In this document: one piece after another, positions 1 to 9,727 of the stretch
Layout: the number at the start of each line of letters is the position of its first letter
Numbering within the stretch: the first letter of the stretch is position 1
Translations under genes and position numbers: made by a program
Source: Pseudomonadota bacterium
GTDB lineage: Bacteria; Pseudomonadota; Alphaproteobacteria; Rhodospirillales; Casp-alpha2
NCBI GenBank assembly: GCA_027624235.1
Contig: JAQBYB010000025.1
Coordinates: 1-35,523, forward strand
Direction: 5' to 3'
DNA: 35,523 nucleotides
The notes under the pieces: model-generated
Seen by the model: the letters and a program-made list of their open reading frames with translations, nothing else
Told to the model about the DNA's origin: nothing
Database searches by the model: none

Positions 1-561
<561 letters not shown>

Positions 562-584
562 TGGATAAAAAAAGGAGCCCCGGC

Positions 585-1994
585 ATGAGCGACGCACACG
601 ACCTGATCGTTATCGGCGGTGGCCCCGGCGGCTATGTCGCCGCCATCCGGGCGGCGCAACTGGGGCTGAACACCGCCATCGTCGAAAAACGCGGCTCCTT
701 GGGCGGCACCTGTCTCAATGTCGGCTGCATTCCTTCGAAGGCGTTGCTGCAATCGTCCCACCACTACGATGTGGCGGCCACCGAATTCGAACATCACGGG
801 ATCAAAGCGAAAATCAGTCTTGACCTGAAGACGATGATGAGGCGCAAGGACAAGGTGGTGTCCGATCTGACCCAGGGCGTCGAATTCCTGATGAAGAAGA
901 ACAAGATCGACTATGTCATCGGCGAAGCCAGCATCATGGCCGCCGGCGAAGTCACGGTTACGCCAGAGAAGAAAGGCGCAAAAAAACAGACACTGAAGAC
1001 CGCAACCATCCTCATCGCCACCGGCTCCGACGTCGCGCCGCTGCCCGGCCTCAGCATCGATGAGAAACAGATCGTCAGCTCCACCGGCGCGCTCGCCCTC
1101 ACATCCGTGCCGAAGACGCTGTGTGTGGTCGGCGCCGGGGTCATCGGCCTGGAACTGGGCTCGGTGTGGCGCCGGCTCGGCGCGAAAGTGACGGTGGTCG
1201 AATTCCTCGATCATATCCTGCCCGGCATGGATACCGAAGTCTCGAAACAGATGAAACGGACCCTCGGTAAACAGGGCATGGACTTCAAGCTGGGGATGAA
1301 AGTGACCGGGGCGAAAACCGCAAAGTCCGGCGTGACGCTGACCGCTGAAACAGTTGCGGGCGGGAAGAAGGAAACCATCAAGGCCGACGTCGTCCTGGTC
1401 GCCATCGGCCGCATCCCCTTCACCGGCGGCCTGGGGCTGGACAAGGTCGGCGTCGAGATCGACTCGCGCGGCTTCATCAAGGTCGATGAGGATTTTCAAA
1501 CCAATGTCGAGGGCATCTTCGCCATCGGCGACGTCATCGGCGGCGCCATGCTCGCCCACAAGGCCGAGGACGAAGGCGTCGTCTGCGCCGAGATCATGGC
1601 CGGGCAATCTGGCCATATCAATTACGACACCATTCCCGGCATCGTCTACACTTGGCCCGAGGTCGCCAGTGTCGGCAAGACCGAGGAACAACTGAAAGCC
1701 GCCGGCATCGACTACAACGTCGGCAAATTCCCGTTCACCGCCAATTCGCGGGCCCGGTGCAACGCCGATACCGACGGCTTCGTCAAAATTCTCGCCGACA
1801 AAACCACCGACGCGGTGCTCGGCTGCCACATCGTCGGCCCGGAAGCCGGCGACCTCATTCAAGAAGTCGTCGTCGCCATGGAGCTATCAGCCAGCGCCGA
1901 AGACATCGCGCGTATTTGTCACGGCCATCCGGGGCTGTCGGAAGCGGTCAAGGAAGCCGCGCTGGCCACCGCCGGGCGCGCCATTCATATGTAA
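585..1994 (+). CDS. lpd: Dihydrolipoyl dehydrogenase (E3)
   Basis: This is a FAD-dependent disulfide oxidoreductase that reoxidises dihydrolipoamide with NAD+ in 2-oxoacid dehydrogenase complexes. The ATG at 585 is chosen because AAAGGAG (571-577) sits at the right distance; an in-frame GTG at 561 overlaps the odhB stop and has no such site. The 469-residue product shows the FAD site GGGPGG (11-16), the redox disulfide in GGTCLNVGCIPSK (Cys43, Cys48), a second nucleotide-binding motif GAGVIGLELG, the second FAD motif ending in FAIGDV, and the C-terminal His-Glu pair in HGHPGLSE (His448, Glu453). The length is normal for the family. It lies 23 nt after odhB, as expected for an odhB-lpd operon. 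Confidence 0.96.
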   Translation: MSDAHDLIVIGGGPGGYVAAIRAAQLGLNTAIVEKRGSLGGTCLNVGCIPSKALLQSSHHYDVAATEFEHHGIKAKISLDLKTMMRRKDKVVSDLTQGVEFLMKKNKIDYVIGEASIMAAGEVTVTPEKKGAKKQTLKTATILIATGSDVAPLPGLSIDEKQIVSSTGALALTSVPKTLCVVGAGVIGLELGSVWRRLGAKVTVVEFLDHILPGMDTEVSKQMKRTLGKQGMDFKLGMKVTGAKTAKSGVTLTAETVAGGKKETIKADVVLVAIGRIPFTGGLGLDKVGVEIDSRGFIKVDEDFQTNVEGIFAIGDVIGGAMLAHKAEDEGVVCAEIMAGQSGHINYDTIPGIVYTWPEVASVGKTEEQLKAAGIDYNVGKFPFTANSRARCNADTDGFVKILADKTTDAVLGCHIVGPEAGDLIQEVVVAMELSASAEDIARICHGHPGLSEAVKEAALATAGRAIHM

Positions 1995-2006
1995 TCAGCG
2001 ACGGGC

Positions 2007-2168
2007 TTAACGCCGACGCGGTGGCGAAGGGCCACGACGGTCCGGTCGACCGCCCATCCCTGGGGGGCCTCCGCCTGGTGGACCACCCTGTTGACCGCCC
2101 TGTTGGCCACCGCCGCCTTCGCAGCGGGGCCGGGTGGACGCCACTTCACCCGCATAACAGCCCATCAC
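2007..2168 (-). pseudogene. In-frame continuation of the YHYH gene beyond the TAG
   Basis: Reading on from the TAG in the same frame gives VMGCYAGEV, then a Gly/Gln/Pro-rich tail (CEGGGGQQGGQQGG, PPGGGPPGMGG) and a basic end (RRGPSPPRRR) before TAA at 2007-2009. A P-Y-x-x-G-C-Y/F block after the last YHYH and a Gly/Pro-rich tail are, from memory, usual for YHYH proteins, so this looks like the true C-terminus. There is no separate start with a ribosome site. It is either a nonsense mutation, a base error in the sequence, or a read-through codon. Confidence 0.6.
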
Positions 2169-2807
2169 CTAAGGCGGTGTCGATGTGGTGTGATAGTGAT
2201 AACCACGGCCCGCATCGTCATGCCCGTTGCAGCGGTCCAGGGTTTTCCCGCCCAGGCCGTAAATGCCGTAGCCGTCCGGCGACCAGCCGATCAGACCGGC
2301 ATGGCCGTCGGCCGCGGTCTTTTCGCCCATGCAGGCGGAATACTGGTGATAGTGATAAGTCCCCCGTTGGTCGGGGTGGCCCTGGCATTGATCGAACACC
2401 TCGGACTTAACCGCATCGCCGCCGAGATGCGTTTCCATACTGAAAAAAGGCGTGCCGGAGATGGAAATGGCGATCGGGCCGCGGCCGAGTTTGCCGGGAC
2501 TGGGGGCCTTCCGCGGTCGCAACGGAATCGAATAGGTGCAGGTTCGGGACTGAATGGTATTGGGGGTGTCAGGCCGCCCGTCGCCGTCGGAATCCCCCAT
2601 CATCGGAAAGGCGCCGGTTTTATGAGATGGCCCGGAGAAGGTAACGGAAAGGGTGCCGTCGCCGCGTTTCAAGGTGACGCCCAGATGCCCGGATTTTTGC
2701 AGCGCCGCAATCGTTTTCGGGGCCGTCGCCCCGGCCGCCATTGCATCGCCCACGCTGACGGCGAGGACAAGGGCCAGGAAAAGCAAATAATACGTCAGGC
2801 GGAACAT
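2169..2807 (-). CDS. YHYH-domain exported protein, ended early by an in-frame TAG
   Basis: The 212-residue product has an N-terminal signal peptide (MFRLTYYLLFLALVLAVSVGDAMAA) and the family hallmark twice: YHYHQYSAC, and YHYH near the C-terminus. The start has an excellent ribosome site (TAGGAGGAATGA just upstream of the ATG at 2807). The YHYH family (Pfam) has unknown function; metal binding is often guessed from the histidines. The reading frame stops with TAG at 2169-2171, directly after ...TTSTPP, but stays open afterwards for 53 codons that read as a natural continuation (see 2007-2168). I infer that a Tyr codon (TAT/TAC) has become TAG. The gene is convergent with lpd and divergent from the SpoIIAA-like gene. 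Confidence 0.75.
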   Translation of the reverse strand: MFRLTYYLLFLALVLAVSVGDAMAAGATAPKTIAALQKSGHLGVTLKRGDGTLSVTFSGPSHKTGAFPMMGDSDGDGRPDTPNTIQSRTCTYSIPLRPRKAPSPGKLGRGPIAISISGTPFFSMETHLGGDAVKSEVFDQCQGHPDQRGTYHYHQYSACMGEKTAADGHAGLIGWSPDGYGIYGLGGKTLDRCNGHDDAGRGYHYHTTSTPP

Positions 2808-2934
2808 TCATTCCTCCTACTTGGAAACTACTAAAAATCCCCATCAATGACTCTAATCAAGGCGCCGCATTTTAGATTTTGATACCCTATCATCGTCGAA
2901 ACGCGCACCCAAGTTTCCCAAGGAGGGCAGGCGC

Positions 2935-3303
2935 ATGTTTGAGGTTCTATCGGAAAGTGAGGGCCGGCGTCTATACATCAAGGCGTCCGGGCGGTTAACC
3001 GACGCCGATTACAAGGAACTGACCCCGCGCCTGGAAGCCGCCATTGAAGAGCACGGGCCGTTACGCCTTTATGTCGACATGGAGAAATTCGAAGGCTGGG
3101 AATTGCAGGCCGCCTGGGATGATTTCGCCTTCGGCATTAAACACTGGAACGACTTCGACCGGGTGGCGCTTGTCGGCGATAAAAAATGGGAGGAAGCCTC
3201 GGTCAAGGTCGTTGATAAATTCACCAAAGGCGATTTTCGCTTTTTCGATGTTTCAAATCGTAGCGCCGCCCATGACTGGATCGCCACCGGCCTTATTGTT
3301 TGA
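2935..3303 (+). CDS. SpoIIAA-like (STAS-superfamily) protein
   Basis: This 122-residue cytosolic protein fits the SpoIIAA-like family (Pfam PF11964). It opens with MFEVLSESEGRRLYIKASG, followed by LTDADYKELTPRLEAAIEEHGPLRLYVDME, then WDDFAFGIKHWNDFDRVALVGDKKWEE and a C-terminal FF...AHDWI. The ribosome site AAGGAGG lies just before the ATG. The family has an alternating beta/alpha STAS-like fold with a hydrophobic groove. Its biological role is not established, and lipid or membrane-associated binding has been suggested. The gene is divergent from the YHYH gene and is followed by the MFS transporter after 33 bp. Confidence 0.85.
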   Translation: MFEVLSESEGRRLYIKASGRLTDADYKELTPRLEAAIEEHGPLRLYVDMEKFEGWELQAAWDDFAFGIKHWNDFDRVALVGDKKWEEASVKVVDKFTKGDFRFFDVSNRSAAHDWIATGLIV

Positions 3304-3336
3304 GGCCTTCCACCGCCTTGCGCTACACTGCGGCGC

Positions 3337-4584
3337 ATGACCCCGGAGCCGCAAAAGCTGTCCCCTACACAATTGATCGCCGCCATCTGCGTCGCCGAGA
3401 TTTTTTCCATGATCGGGCTCGCGACCTTTCCGGCCCTGCTGCCGACCTTCATTTCCGAATGGCGGTTGACAAACACTGATGCCGGATGGATCAACGGTAT
3501 CTATTTCGCGGGATACCTGACCGCGGTGCCGGTGCTTGTCAGCCTCACCGACCGGGTCCCGCCGCGCAGGATTTTCTACCTGAGCCTGCTTCTCTCCGCC
3601 GTTTCCTCCGCCGGATTTGCGTTTCTGGCCAATGGCTTTTGGACGGCCGTTGTGTTTCGCACCCTTAGTGGGGTCGCGCTGGCCGGATCCTACATGCCTG
3701 GCCTGAAACTGCTCAGCGACCACCTCAAGGCCGCCACCGGCGACAGCGACCAGAGCCGCGCCGTCGCCTTTTACACTTCCAGTTTCGGAATCGGCACGGC
3801 GGCGTCCTACTACCTGTCGGGTGTGGTGGCGACGGAATGGAACTGGCACTGGGCGTTCGGATTAGCCGCATTAACGCCGTTCGTGACTATCGTTATTTCC
3901 GCCATCGCCCTGCCCGGCAAAGATCCCGTCCACACGGGAGCGCCCGACACCCACCTTCTGGATTTCCGCCCGGTGCTGCGTTGCCGCGCCGCCATGGGCT
4001 ATGTGCTGGCCTATACCGCTCATAATTTTGAGCTGTTCGCATTCCGGTCATGGATCGTCACCTATCTGGTATTCGCCGCCGCCACCGGGCCGGGCACCAC
4101 CACCACCTGGAGCGCCACCGCCATCGCCGCCTTCATCAACCTTCTCGGCATGCCGTCCAGCGTTTTAGGCAATGAGCTATCACGCCGCATCGGCCGCCAT
4201 CGCACCATCACCATCATCATGCTGACGTCCGCCGTGATGGCCTGTGTTCTGGGGTTTTCAGCCGATTGGCCGTTCTGGGCGGTGGTGACGCTGGCGATGA
4301 TTTACGGCATTACGGTAACCGGCGACTCGGCGTCGATCACCGCCGGCGTCGTCGCGGCGGCGCCGGAAGGCTACCGCGGCGCCACCATGGCCGTGCATTC
4401 CTGCATCGGCTTCATGGGCGCGTTCGCCGGACCACTGATGTTCGGCATTGCCCTCGACCTGACCAGCCCGTCCGGCATCGGCGGCGAGACCGTCGCCTCC
4501 TGGGGCTGGGCCTTCGCTTTTTCCGGCCTCATCGTCGCCCTCGGCCCGCTGGCGCTGGCGCTGCTGCGCGAGAAAGAAGCCTAG
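3337..4584 (+). CDS. Major facilitator superfamily transporter, substrate unknown
   Basis: The 415-residue product consists almost entirely of hydrophobic segments compatible with 12 transmembrane helices. The MFS loop motif after helix 2 appears as SLTDRVPPRRIF (variant of GxLxDRxGRR), and a second-half counterpart appears as NELSRRIGRHRT. The central cytoplasmic loop is short (LPGKDPVHTGAPDTHLLDFRP). Nothing in the sequence fixes the substrate; the general look recalls the CynX/NimT-type anion or drug carriers, but this is weak. No clear Shine-Dalgarno precedes the ATG. The stop codon is followed immediately by the tandem hairpin repeats at 4585. Confidence 0.85.
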   Translation: MTPEPQKLSPTQLIAAICVAEIFSMIGLATFPALLPTFISEWRLTNTDAGWINGIYFAGYLTAVPVLVSLTDRVPPRRIFYLSLLLSAVSSAGFAFLANGFWTAVVFRTLSGVALAGSYMPGLKLLSDHLKAATGDSDQSRAVAFYTSSFGIGTAASYYLSGVVATEWNWHWAFGLAALTPFVTIVISAIALPGKDPVHTGAPDTHLLDFRPVLRCRAAMGYVLAYTAHNFELFAFRSWIVTYLVFAAATGPGTTTTWSATAIAAFINLLGMPSSVLGNELSRRIGRHRTITIIMLTSAVMACVLGFSADWPFWAVVTLAMIYGITVTGDSASITAGVVAAAPEGYRGATMAVHSCIGFMGAFAGPLMFGIALDLTSPSGIGGETVASWGWAFAFSGLIVALGPLALALLREKEA

Positions 4585-4682
4585 AGCAAATCCCGAGCAA
4601 ACGGACTCATTTGCGACGACGAATTTGCGTTAAATAAAGCAAATCCCGAGCAAATGGACTCATTTGCGACGACGAATTTGCG
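4585..4682. repeat. Two tandem copies of a ~45-bp hairpin repeat (REP-like), between convergent genes
   Basis: Copies lie at 4585-4629 and 4638-4682 and differ at one base. Each starts AGCAAATCCCGA and ends GACGACGAATTTGCG. The outer arms GCAAAT/ATTTGC and the inner arms GCAAATG/CATTTGC (loop GACT) can pair into a two-tier hairpin; the first copy has one mismatch in the inner arm. The array begins at the base after the MFS stop codon and ends 14 bp before the stop of the next, convergent gene. A diverged third copy lies at 16068-16124 in the same kind of place. It may act as a bidirectional transcription end or be a REP/MITE-type mobile repeat. Confidence 0.8.
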
Positions 4683-4696
4683 GCTAAAACAAAAGC

Positions 4697-5620
4697 CTAT
4701 ATCTTTCCGCCGGCAACCAAAGTCAGAGCTTCCCTAATGGCATCAGGCGAACCCATGATGTTCATGAAGCTGTTATCCCCCATCATCGACAGATCGGCAA
4801 AGTTAATGGCGATACGGAAGCGGGCCGATTGCGAATAGACGACACCCTTGCTGACCAGCATTTCATAGGGCAAGTGCGGGGTTGAGCGGATCGGCTTGAA
4901 GTCGATCTCGCCCATCACAAAGGTATCGTCCTGATACTCGTTCTTTTTCGGGCCGGCCGTCATGGAAACGCCGAAAACAGTTTCCTCCTTGCCGGGAATG
5001 TCGATGCGGTAGACCTTGGTGATGCCCATGACGCCCGCGGCCAGGTTCTTTTCAACCATATCCAGCGCCTCTTTATGGCTATCGTGTCTGGCCATCATGA
5101 ATTGATCGTCGAAGTATTCCATGCCGAACATGTAATGGTATTCGCGCAAGTCCTCATCGTTCATGGCCTTGTTGTCGTCCGGGCCGTATTCCTTGCCCTT
5201 ACCGAGCGCCTTGGCCAGCCGTCCAGTGGCATCGGCCAGATTGTCCTTCATCCGGTACGCCGACGCCATATAGGCGGGGTTGGTGTAGGCAACCTGAACC
5301 TCGCCATTGAGGCTGGTCACGGAAACCCGTTGCGCCGCGCCGTAGCCGCCGAAATCGGATTTGGCCACGGCTTTTTTCAGCGCATCGGTGGTTACCGCGA
5401 TGATCGTCGCGGTCGGATAGGGGGAATAGGACCCGGCGATTTCAAACCCGGCCCCCTTCAGTTTGGCCGTCACATCGGCGACGACCGCCTTCATGTCTCC
5501 GGCCGCCTTCGACGCCAGCACAAACGGTTTCATCAAATGATCGCTATTGTGACTGGCCTGAATCGGACTGGTCAGACCAGCGACGGCAATCATGGACAAT
5601 GCTAAAAATAATTTTTTCAC
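4697..5620 (-). CDS. Exported protein of unknown function
   Basis: The 307-residue product has a classic signal peptide (MKKLFLALSMIAVAGLTSPIQA, cleavage after QA). I do not recognise the mature protein. Its first third (GAGFEIAGSYSPYPTATIIAVTTDALKKAV) vaguely resembles DUF302-type domains, which is only a guess. The middle is rich in Met, Asp and His (NDEDLREYHYMFGMEYFDDQFMMARHDSHKEALDMVE). There are no cysteines after the signal peptide and no other transmembrane segment, so a soluble periplasmic protein is likely. It stands alone: convergent with the MFS gene and separated from xerC by about 95 bp. Confidence 0.7.
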   Translation of the reverse strand: MKKLFLALSMIAVAGLTSPIQASHNSDHLMKPFVLASKAAGDMKAVVADVTAKLKGAGFEIAGSYSPYPTATIIAVTTDALKKAVAKSDFGGYGAAQRVSVTSLNGEVQVAYTNPAYMASAYRMKDNLADATGRLAKALGKGKEYGPDDNKAMNDEDLREYHYMFGMEYFDDQFMMARHDSHKEALDMVEKNLAAGVMGITKVYRIDIPGKEETVFGVSMTAGPKKNEYQDDTFVMGEIDFKPIRSTPHLPYEMLVSKGVVYSQSARFRIAINFADLSMMGDNSFMNIMGSPDAIREALTLVAGGKI

Positions 5621-5715
5621 TTTTCATCCCCTGGGTTTGATTTCCAGACTGAGCATAGGGACTTTTGGCCGGCGCACGGTGGTACGCCAGTGCTACAGGA
5701 ACGGTTCGCTCAGAT

Positions 5716-6663
5716 CTAACGACGCGCGCGCGGGTGGGCGCCGTCGTAAACCGTCTTCAGGCGTTCGGCATCGACCTCCGTGTAGCGCTGGGTGGTGCTG
5801 AGTGAGGCGTGACCGAGAAGTTCCTGGATGGTGCGTAAATCGCCGCCCCCGGCCAACAGGTGGGTGGCGAAGCTGTGCCGGAGCGCGTGCGGGGTCGCCG
5901 TTTCCGGCAGCCCCAACATCGCCCTGATTTCTGTCATCTGGCGCTGAATGATGCGTGCCGACAGCCGCTTGCCGCGTTTGCCCACAAACACCGGGCCATC
6001 GTCAGGCAGATCATAGGGGCAGCTCTTGATATAGTCCTCGATGGCCTGCGCCACGATCGGCAGCACCGGCACCAGGCGCTGCTTATCGCCCTTGCCGGTG
6101 ACGACGATGGTGTCCCCGGTTTTATTCCCGTCGCTGACCTGCCCCCGAGTCAGGCCCATCGCCTCACCGATCCGCAAGCCGCACCCATAGAGCAGCATCA
6201 ACACCGCCGTATCGCGTTTGCCGATCCATGCCTCATCGCTGAGGTCCCTGACCATATCGACGGCGACCAGGGCGTCTTCCATGGTCAGCGCCTTGGGCAC
6301 CGATTTAGGGATCTTTGGCGTCTTGACGGCGCCGACGGCGGCATTTTCCAATACCCCTTGGCGTTCCGTAAACTTGAAGAAATTGCGCAACGTGGACATC
6401 GCCCGCGCCGTCGATGTCCGGGCCAGGCCTTGGGCATGGCGCGAGGCCAGATAGCCGCGGAAGTCATGCGGCGCCAACGACTCCAGATCCTGAAGCCCCG
6501 GCGGGAAGCCCAAATGGGTGGCGATAAAATCAAGAAATTTGCCGAGATCGCGTTCGTAGCCGTCCAGGGTATGCGGTGAAACCCGCCGCTCATGCGCCAA
6601 CCATGACCGCCAGTCGTCGATAACGGCGACCACCGCCGGCTCGGCGGTGAACTCAAGGGCCAT
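5716..6663 (-). CDS. xerC: Tyrosine recombinase XerC
   Basis: Site-specific recombinase that, with XerD, resolves chromosome dimers at dif. The 315-residue protein has the N-terminal SAM-like DNA-binding domain (about 10-105) and a catalytic domain with all expected residues: Arg164 (GCGLRIGEAMGL), Lys191 (TGKGDK), His259 and Arg262 (PHALRHSFATHLL), His285 (LLGHASLSTTQRY) and the nucleophile Tyr294. The ATG at 6663 is chosen because it overlaps the DUF484 stop as TAATG, the usual translational coupling of this pair; a longer in-frame start at 6696 would lie inside DUF484. DUF484 followed by xerC is a common proteobacterial order and favours XerC over XerD. Confidence 0.93.
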   Translation of the reverse strand: MALEFTAEPAVVAVIDDWRSWLAHERRVSPHTLDGYERDLGKFLDFIATHLGFPPGLQDLESLAPHDFRGYLASRHAQGLARTSTARAMSTLRNFFKFTERQGVLENAAVGAVKTPKIPKSVPKALTMEDALVAVDMVRDLSDEAWIGKRDTAVLMLLYGCGLRIGEAMGLTRGQVSDGNKTGDTIVVTGKGDKQRLVPVLPIVAQAIEDYIKSCPYDLPDDGPVFVGKRGKRLSARIIQRQMTEIRAMLGLPETATPHALRHSFATHLLAGGGDLRTIQELLGHASLSTTQRYTEVDAERLKTVYDGAHPRARR

Positions 6664-7406
6664 TAATCGGGCGGCCCCACCAGCCTGTACAGGCACAATT
6701 CAAGCGCCCGGGCCAGGAAGCCCGCCAACTCGGTGCCCTGTCCGGGACTGAAGGTATCGCTCCGCGATCCCAACGCCAGCACCCCATCCGCAATCCCGCG
6801 GCCGGCGCGCAGCCGCACCAACGCCGCCGAGCGTACCAATCCCGAGGCCGAACCGAACAGCAATTCACTGTATTCTTTTTCGTCTTCCAGGCCGCGCAGC
6901 AGGCGGACGTTCTCATCCGCGCCTAACATCCGATCAACGCCGCCTTCGGGCAGCTGAAGAATTTCCGATGCGGCGGCCTGCATGGCGCCGGTGTCGCCCA
7001 CCGACGGCTCCTGGCCGATCACCACCACATCCACATCCAGCAACAAAGGCAGGTCTTCGCTGACGACGCGCAACAACTGGCCGATATCGGTCGCCGACAT
7101 CAAGGCCAGTACGGAGGCATGGGTCCGGGTCTGGACCGACATGTTGGAACGGCTGGTCTCGATCACTTCTTGCGCGCAATTGCGCAGGTCGTCGATCTCA
7201 CCCAGGCGGCGATCGGCCAGATAACGCTGCATATCGACGACACCGTCGCCGGTCCACCGCGACGGCGCCGACATTTCCGATAGAAGTTCCAGCCGGTCGT
7301 TGAAAAAATCGGGATGGCTGCGCAGGTAATCGGCAACGGCGGCGCCGGTAATTCCTTCCGGCCCCAAAGCCGTCTTGACAGCCGGTTTTTCAGTTTTTCC
7401 GGTCAT
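6663..7406 (-). CDS. DUF484 family (GAF-like) protein
   Basis: The 247-residue protein starts with the typical DUF484 N-terminus ([22 protein letters not shown]) and a predicted coiled coil. A GAF-like domain with [27 protein letters not shown] and a closing [25 protein letters not shown] follows. The function is unknown; the family is almost always found next to xerC, as here, and the stop and start codons overlap. A perfect TATAAT sits about 38 bp upstream on the same strand. It is transcribed divergently from priA. Confidence 0.9.
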   Translation of the reverse strand: MTGKTEKPAVKTALGPEGITGAAVADYLRSHPDFFNDRLELLSEMSAPSRWTGDGVVDMQRYLADRRLGEIDDLRNCAQEVIETSRSNMSVQTRTHASVLALMSATDIGQLLRVVSEDLPLLLDVDVVVIGQEPSVGDTGAMQAAASEILQLPEGGVDRMLGADENVRLLRGLEDEKEYSELLFGSASGLVRSAALVRLRAGRGIADGVLALGSRSDTFSPGQGTELAGFLARALELCLYRLVGPPD

Positions 7407-7443
7407 GGTGTGCGTAAACCTCGCCAGTTTTCACGAATCGCCT

Positions 7444-7449
7444 ATTATA
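7444..7449 (-). promoter_or_regulatory. Candidate -10 box for DUF484-xerC
   Basis: On the minus strand a perfect TATAAT lies 38 bp before the DUF484 start, in the 84-bp divergent gap to priA. The -35 region is weak (TGATTG at 17 bp, or TTGATA at only 14 bp). This is a motif match only. Confidence 0.35.
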
Positions 7450-7490
7450 AACCAGATTCGGGATATCAATCAGGAAACCCCCTCAAGACG

Positions 7491-9713
7491 ATGAAAAAAA
7501 TCGCCGCCCGCCCCGACGCCACTGAACCGGCCGTCCCCCGCTACCTGCCGGGGGACAAGATCGCCGTGCTGTTACCGCTGCCCCTGGCCGGAACCTACGA
7601 TTACCGGGTCGCCGAAGCGATGACGCTGGCCGCCGGAGATTTCATCACCGTCCCCTTAGGCGCCCGCAAGGCCATCGGCGTGGTCTGGGGTAAGGCCGAA
7701 GGCGGCGTCCCGGAAGCCAAACTGAAAGATGTTATCGGTCGGCTTGATTGCCCCGCCCTACCGGACGTGTCGCGGGCCTTCGTCGATTGGACCGCGCGCT
7801 ATACCTTGAGTGCGCCGGGGGCGGTTCTGAAAATGGTGATGAGCGTACCGGACGCCCTGACCCCGCCGAAGCCGGTGCTCGCCTATACGCTCAACCCGAA
7901 ACCGGCGCCTTTTAAACAGACCAAGGCCCGGGAGAGGATTCTGGCGATTCTCGGCGAGGGGCCGCCCCGCCCCGCCGCCGAGTTGGCGCGCGAAGCCGGC
8001 ACCGGCACCGGCGTCGTCAAAGGGCTGGTCGATGCCGGCGCCCTGATCCCGGTTAACCGGCCCGCCCGTGCCCCCGGCCCGGAACCCGATTGGCGTCTGC
8101 CGGGACCGGATTTATCAACGGATCAGAAAAAAGCCGCGCGTCTCATGCAAACGGCGGTCGGGGAAGGCGTCTTTTCCGTCACCCTGTTGGACGGCGTTCC
8201 GGGGTCAGGCAAAACCGAAGTCTATTTCCAGGCCGTCGCCAGCGCCCTGGAACAAGGCGGCCAGGTCTTGGTGCTGCTGCCCGAAATCGCGCTGGGGGCG
8301 CAATGGCTTGGGCGCTTCAAGGACCGTTTCGGGGCGGCCCCGGGGCAATGGCATTCCGACCTGACGGCGGCCCAGCGCCGCCACACCTGGCGCGCCGTTG
8401 CCGAGGGTCATACCAAGGTCGTCGTCGGCGCCCGCTCGGCGCTGTTTCTGCCGTTTGCCGATCTTCGCCTGATTGTCGTCGATGAAGAGCACGACGCGTC
8501 TTTCAAGCAGGAAGACGGGGTAATCTATAACGCCCGGGACATGGCCGTTGTCCGCGCCCAATTAGGGGCCATTCCGATCGTGCTGGCGTCGGCGACGCCG
8601 TCCCTGGAAACCGTTCTCAACGCCCAGTCCGGACGCTACCGGATCGAGCACTTGCCGGATCGCCATGCCGGGGCGGCGCTGCCCGAGATCGCCACCATCG
8701 ACATGCGCGCCGAGGAAATGCCGTCGCAATGCTGGGTATCGCCGACGCTGCAAGCCGCCTTGGCGGCAACCTTCACCAATGGCGAACAGGCGATGCTGTT
8801 CCTGAACCGCCGCGGCTATGCGCCGCTGACCCTTTGCCGCACCTGCGGCCATCGCATGCAGTGCCCCAACTGTACCGCCTGGTTGGTCGAACACCGCCGT
8901 GGCGGCCGCCTGCAATGTCACCATTGCGGTTTTGGCGCACCGCCGCCGAAACAATGCCCGGAATGCGAAAAAGAAGGCAGCTTCGCCGCCTGTGGTCCCG
9001 GCGTCGAGCGCCTGGCCGAAGAAGTCGCCGTGCTATTCCCGGACGCCCGCACCGTCATTGCCGCCAGCGACACCCTGGCCGGACCGAAGGCGGCGGCGGA
9101 CCTGGTCCGGCGCATCGAAGATCACGATGTTGATCTGATCATCGGCACCCAGGTCGTCGCCAAGGGCTACCACTTCCCGCTGCTGACCCTGGTCGGTGCG
9201 GTCGACGCGGACCTGGGCCTTGCCGGCGGTGACTTGCGCGCCGCGGAACGCACCCATCAGCTTCTCTATCAGGTCGCCGGGCGGGCCGGGCGGGCCGGGC
9301 GGGCGGGACGCGTGTTATTGCAAACCTACATGCCGGAACACCCGGTGATGAAGGCGTTGAAGGAAGGCAGCCGGGATGGGTTCTTAAAGGCCGAAGCCGA
9401 AAGCCGGCGGGCGGCCATGATGCCGCCGTTCGGCCGCTTGGCGGCGGTGATCGTTTCCGGCCCCGACGAGGCCGCCGTCGACGCCATCGCCCGGATGCTC
9501 GGCCGCGCCGCGCCCACGGGCGACGGCATTACCGTGCTTGGCCCGGCGCCGGCGCCGATGGCGTTGCTCAGGGGCAACCACCGCCGGCGGTTGTTGCTGA
9601 AAACAGCGAAGACCACCAATTTGCAGGCCGTCCTGCGGGAATGGCTGGCGAGGGTCCAGCCGCCCCGGAAGGTCCGCGTCCAGGCCGATGTCGATCCTTA
9701 CAGCTTTCTGTAG
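7491..9713 (+). CDS. priA: Primosomal protein N' (replication restart helicase PriA)
   Basis: Superfamily 2 3'-5' helicase that reloads the replisome at stalled forks. The start at 7491 (MKKIAARPD) gives 740 residues, normal for PriA; the open frame further upstream runs into the divergent DUF484 gene and is not used. Visible motifs are the N-terminal DNA-binding domain opening [17 protein letters not shown], Walker [10 protein letters not shown] (about 237-245), DEEH box (about 331), zinc-binding cysteines [13 protein letters not shown] and CHHCG...CPEC (about 449-490), [13 protein letters not shown], and helicase motif [10 protein letters not shown]. Motif VI is extended by an in-frame 9-bp repeat. 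The gene is divergent from DUF484-xerC and convergent with the response regulator. Confidence 0.96.
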   Translation: MKKIAARPDATEPAVPRYLPGDKIAVLLPLPLAGTYDYRVAEAMTLAAGDFITVPLGARKAIGVVWGKAEGGVPEAKLKDVIGRLDCPALPDVSRAFVDWTARYTLSAPGAVLKMVMSVPDALTPPKPVLAYTLNPKPAPFKQTKARERILAILGEGPPRPAAELAREAGTGTGVVKGLVDAGALIPVNRPARAPGPEPDWRLPGPDLSTDQKKAARLMQTAVGEGVFSVTLLDGVPGSGKTEVYFQAVASALEQGGQVLVLLPEIALGAQWLGRFKDRFGAAPGQWHSDLTAAQRRHTWRAVAEGHTKVVVGARSALFLPFADLRLIVVDEEHDASFKQEDGVIYNARDMAVVRAQLGAIPIVLASATPSLETVLNAQSGRYRIEHLPDRHAGAALPEIATIDMRAEEMPSQCWVSPTLQAALAATFTNGEQAMLFLNRRGYAPLTLCRTCGHRMQCPNCTAWLVEHRRGGRLQCHHCGFGAPPPKQCPECEKEGSFAACGPGVERLAEEVAVLFPDARTVIAASDTLAGPKAAADLVRRIEDHDVDLIIGTQVVAKGYHFPLLTLVGAVDADLGLAGGDLRAAERTHQLLYQVAGRAGRAGRAGRVLLQTYMPEHPVMKALKEGSRDGFLKAEAESRRAAMMPPFGRLAAVIVSGPDEAAVDAIARMLGRAAPTGDGITVLGPAPAPMALLRGNHRRRLLLKTAKTTNLQAVLREWLARVQPPRKVRVQADVDPYSFL
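9277..9303 (+). repeat. Three 9-bp tandem repeats inside priA motif VI
   Basis: Three exact units of CCGGGCGGG run from 9277 to 9303 and encode repeated Gly-Arg-Ala, so QVAGRAGR becomes [14 protein letters not shown]. Each unit is three codons, so copy changes stay in frame. Confidence 0.8.
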
Positions 9714-9727
9714 GGCCTGGGGTGTTG

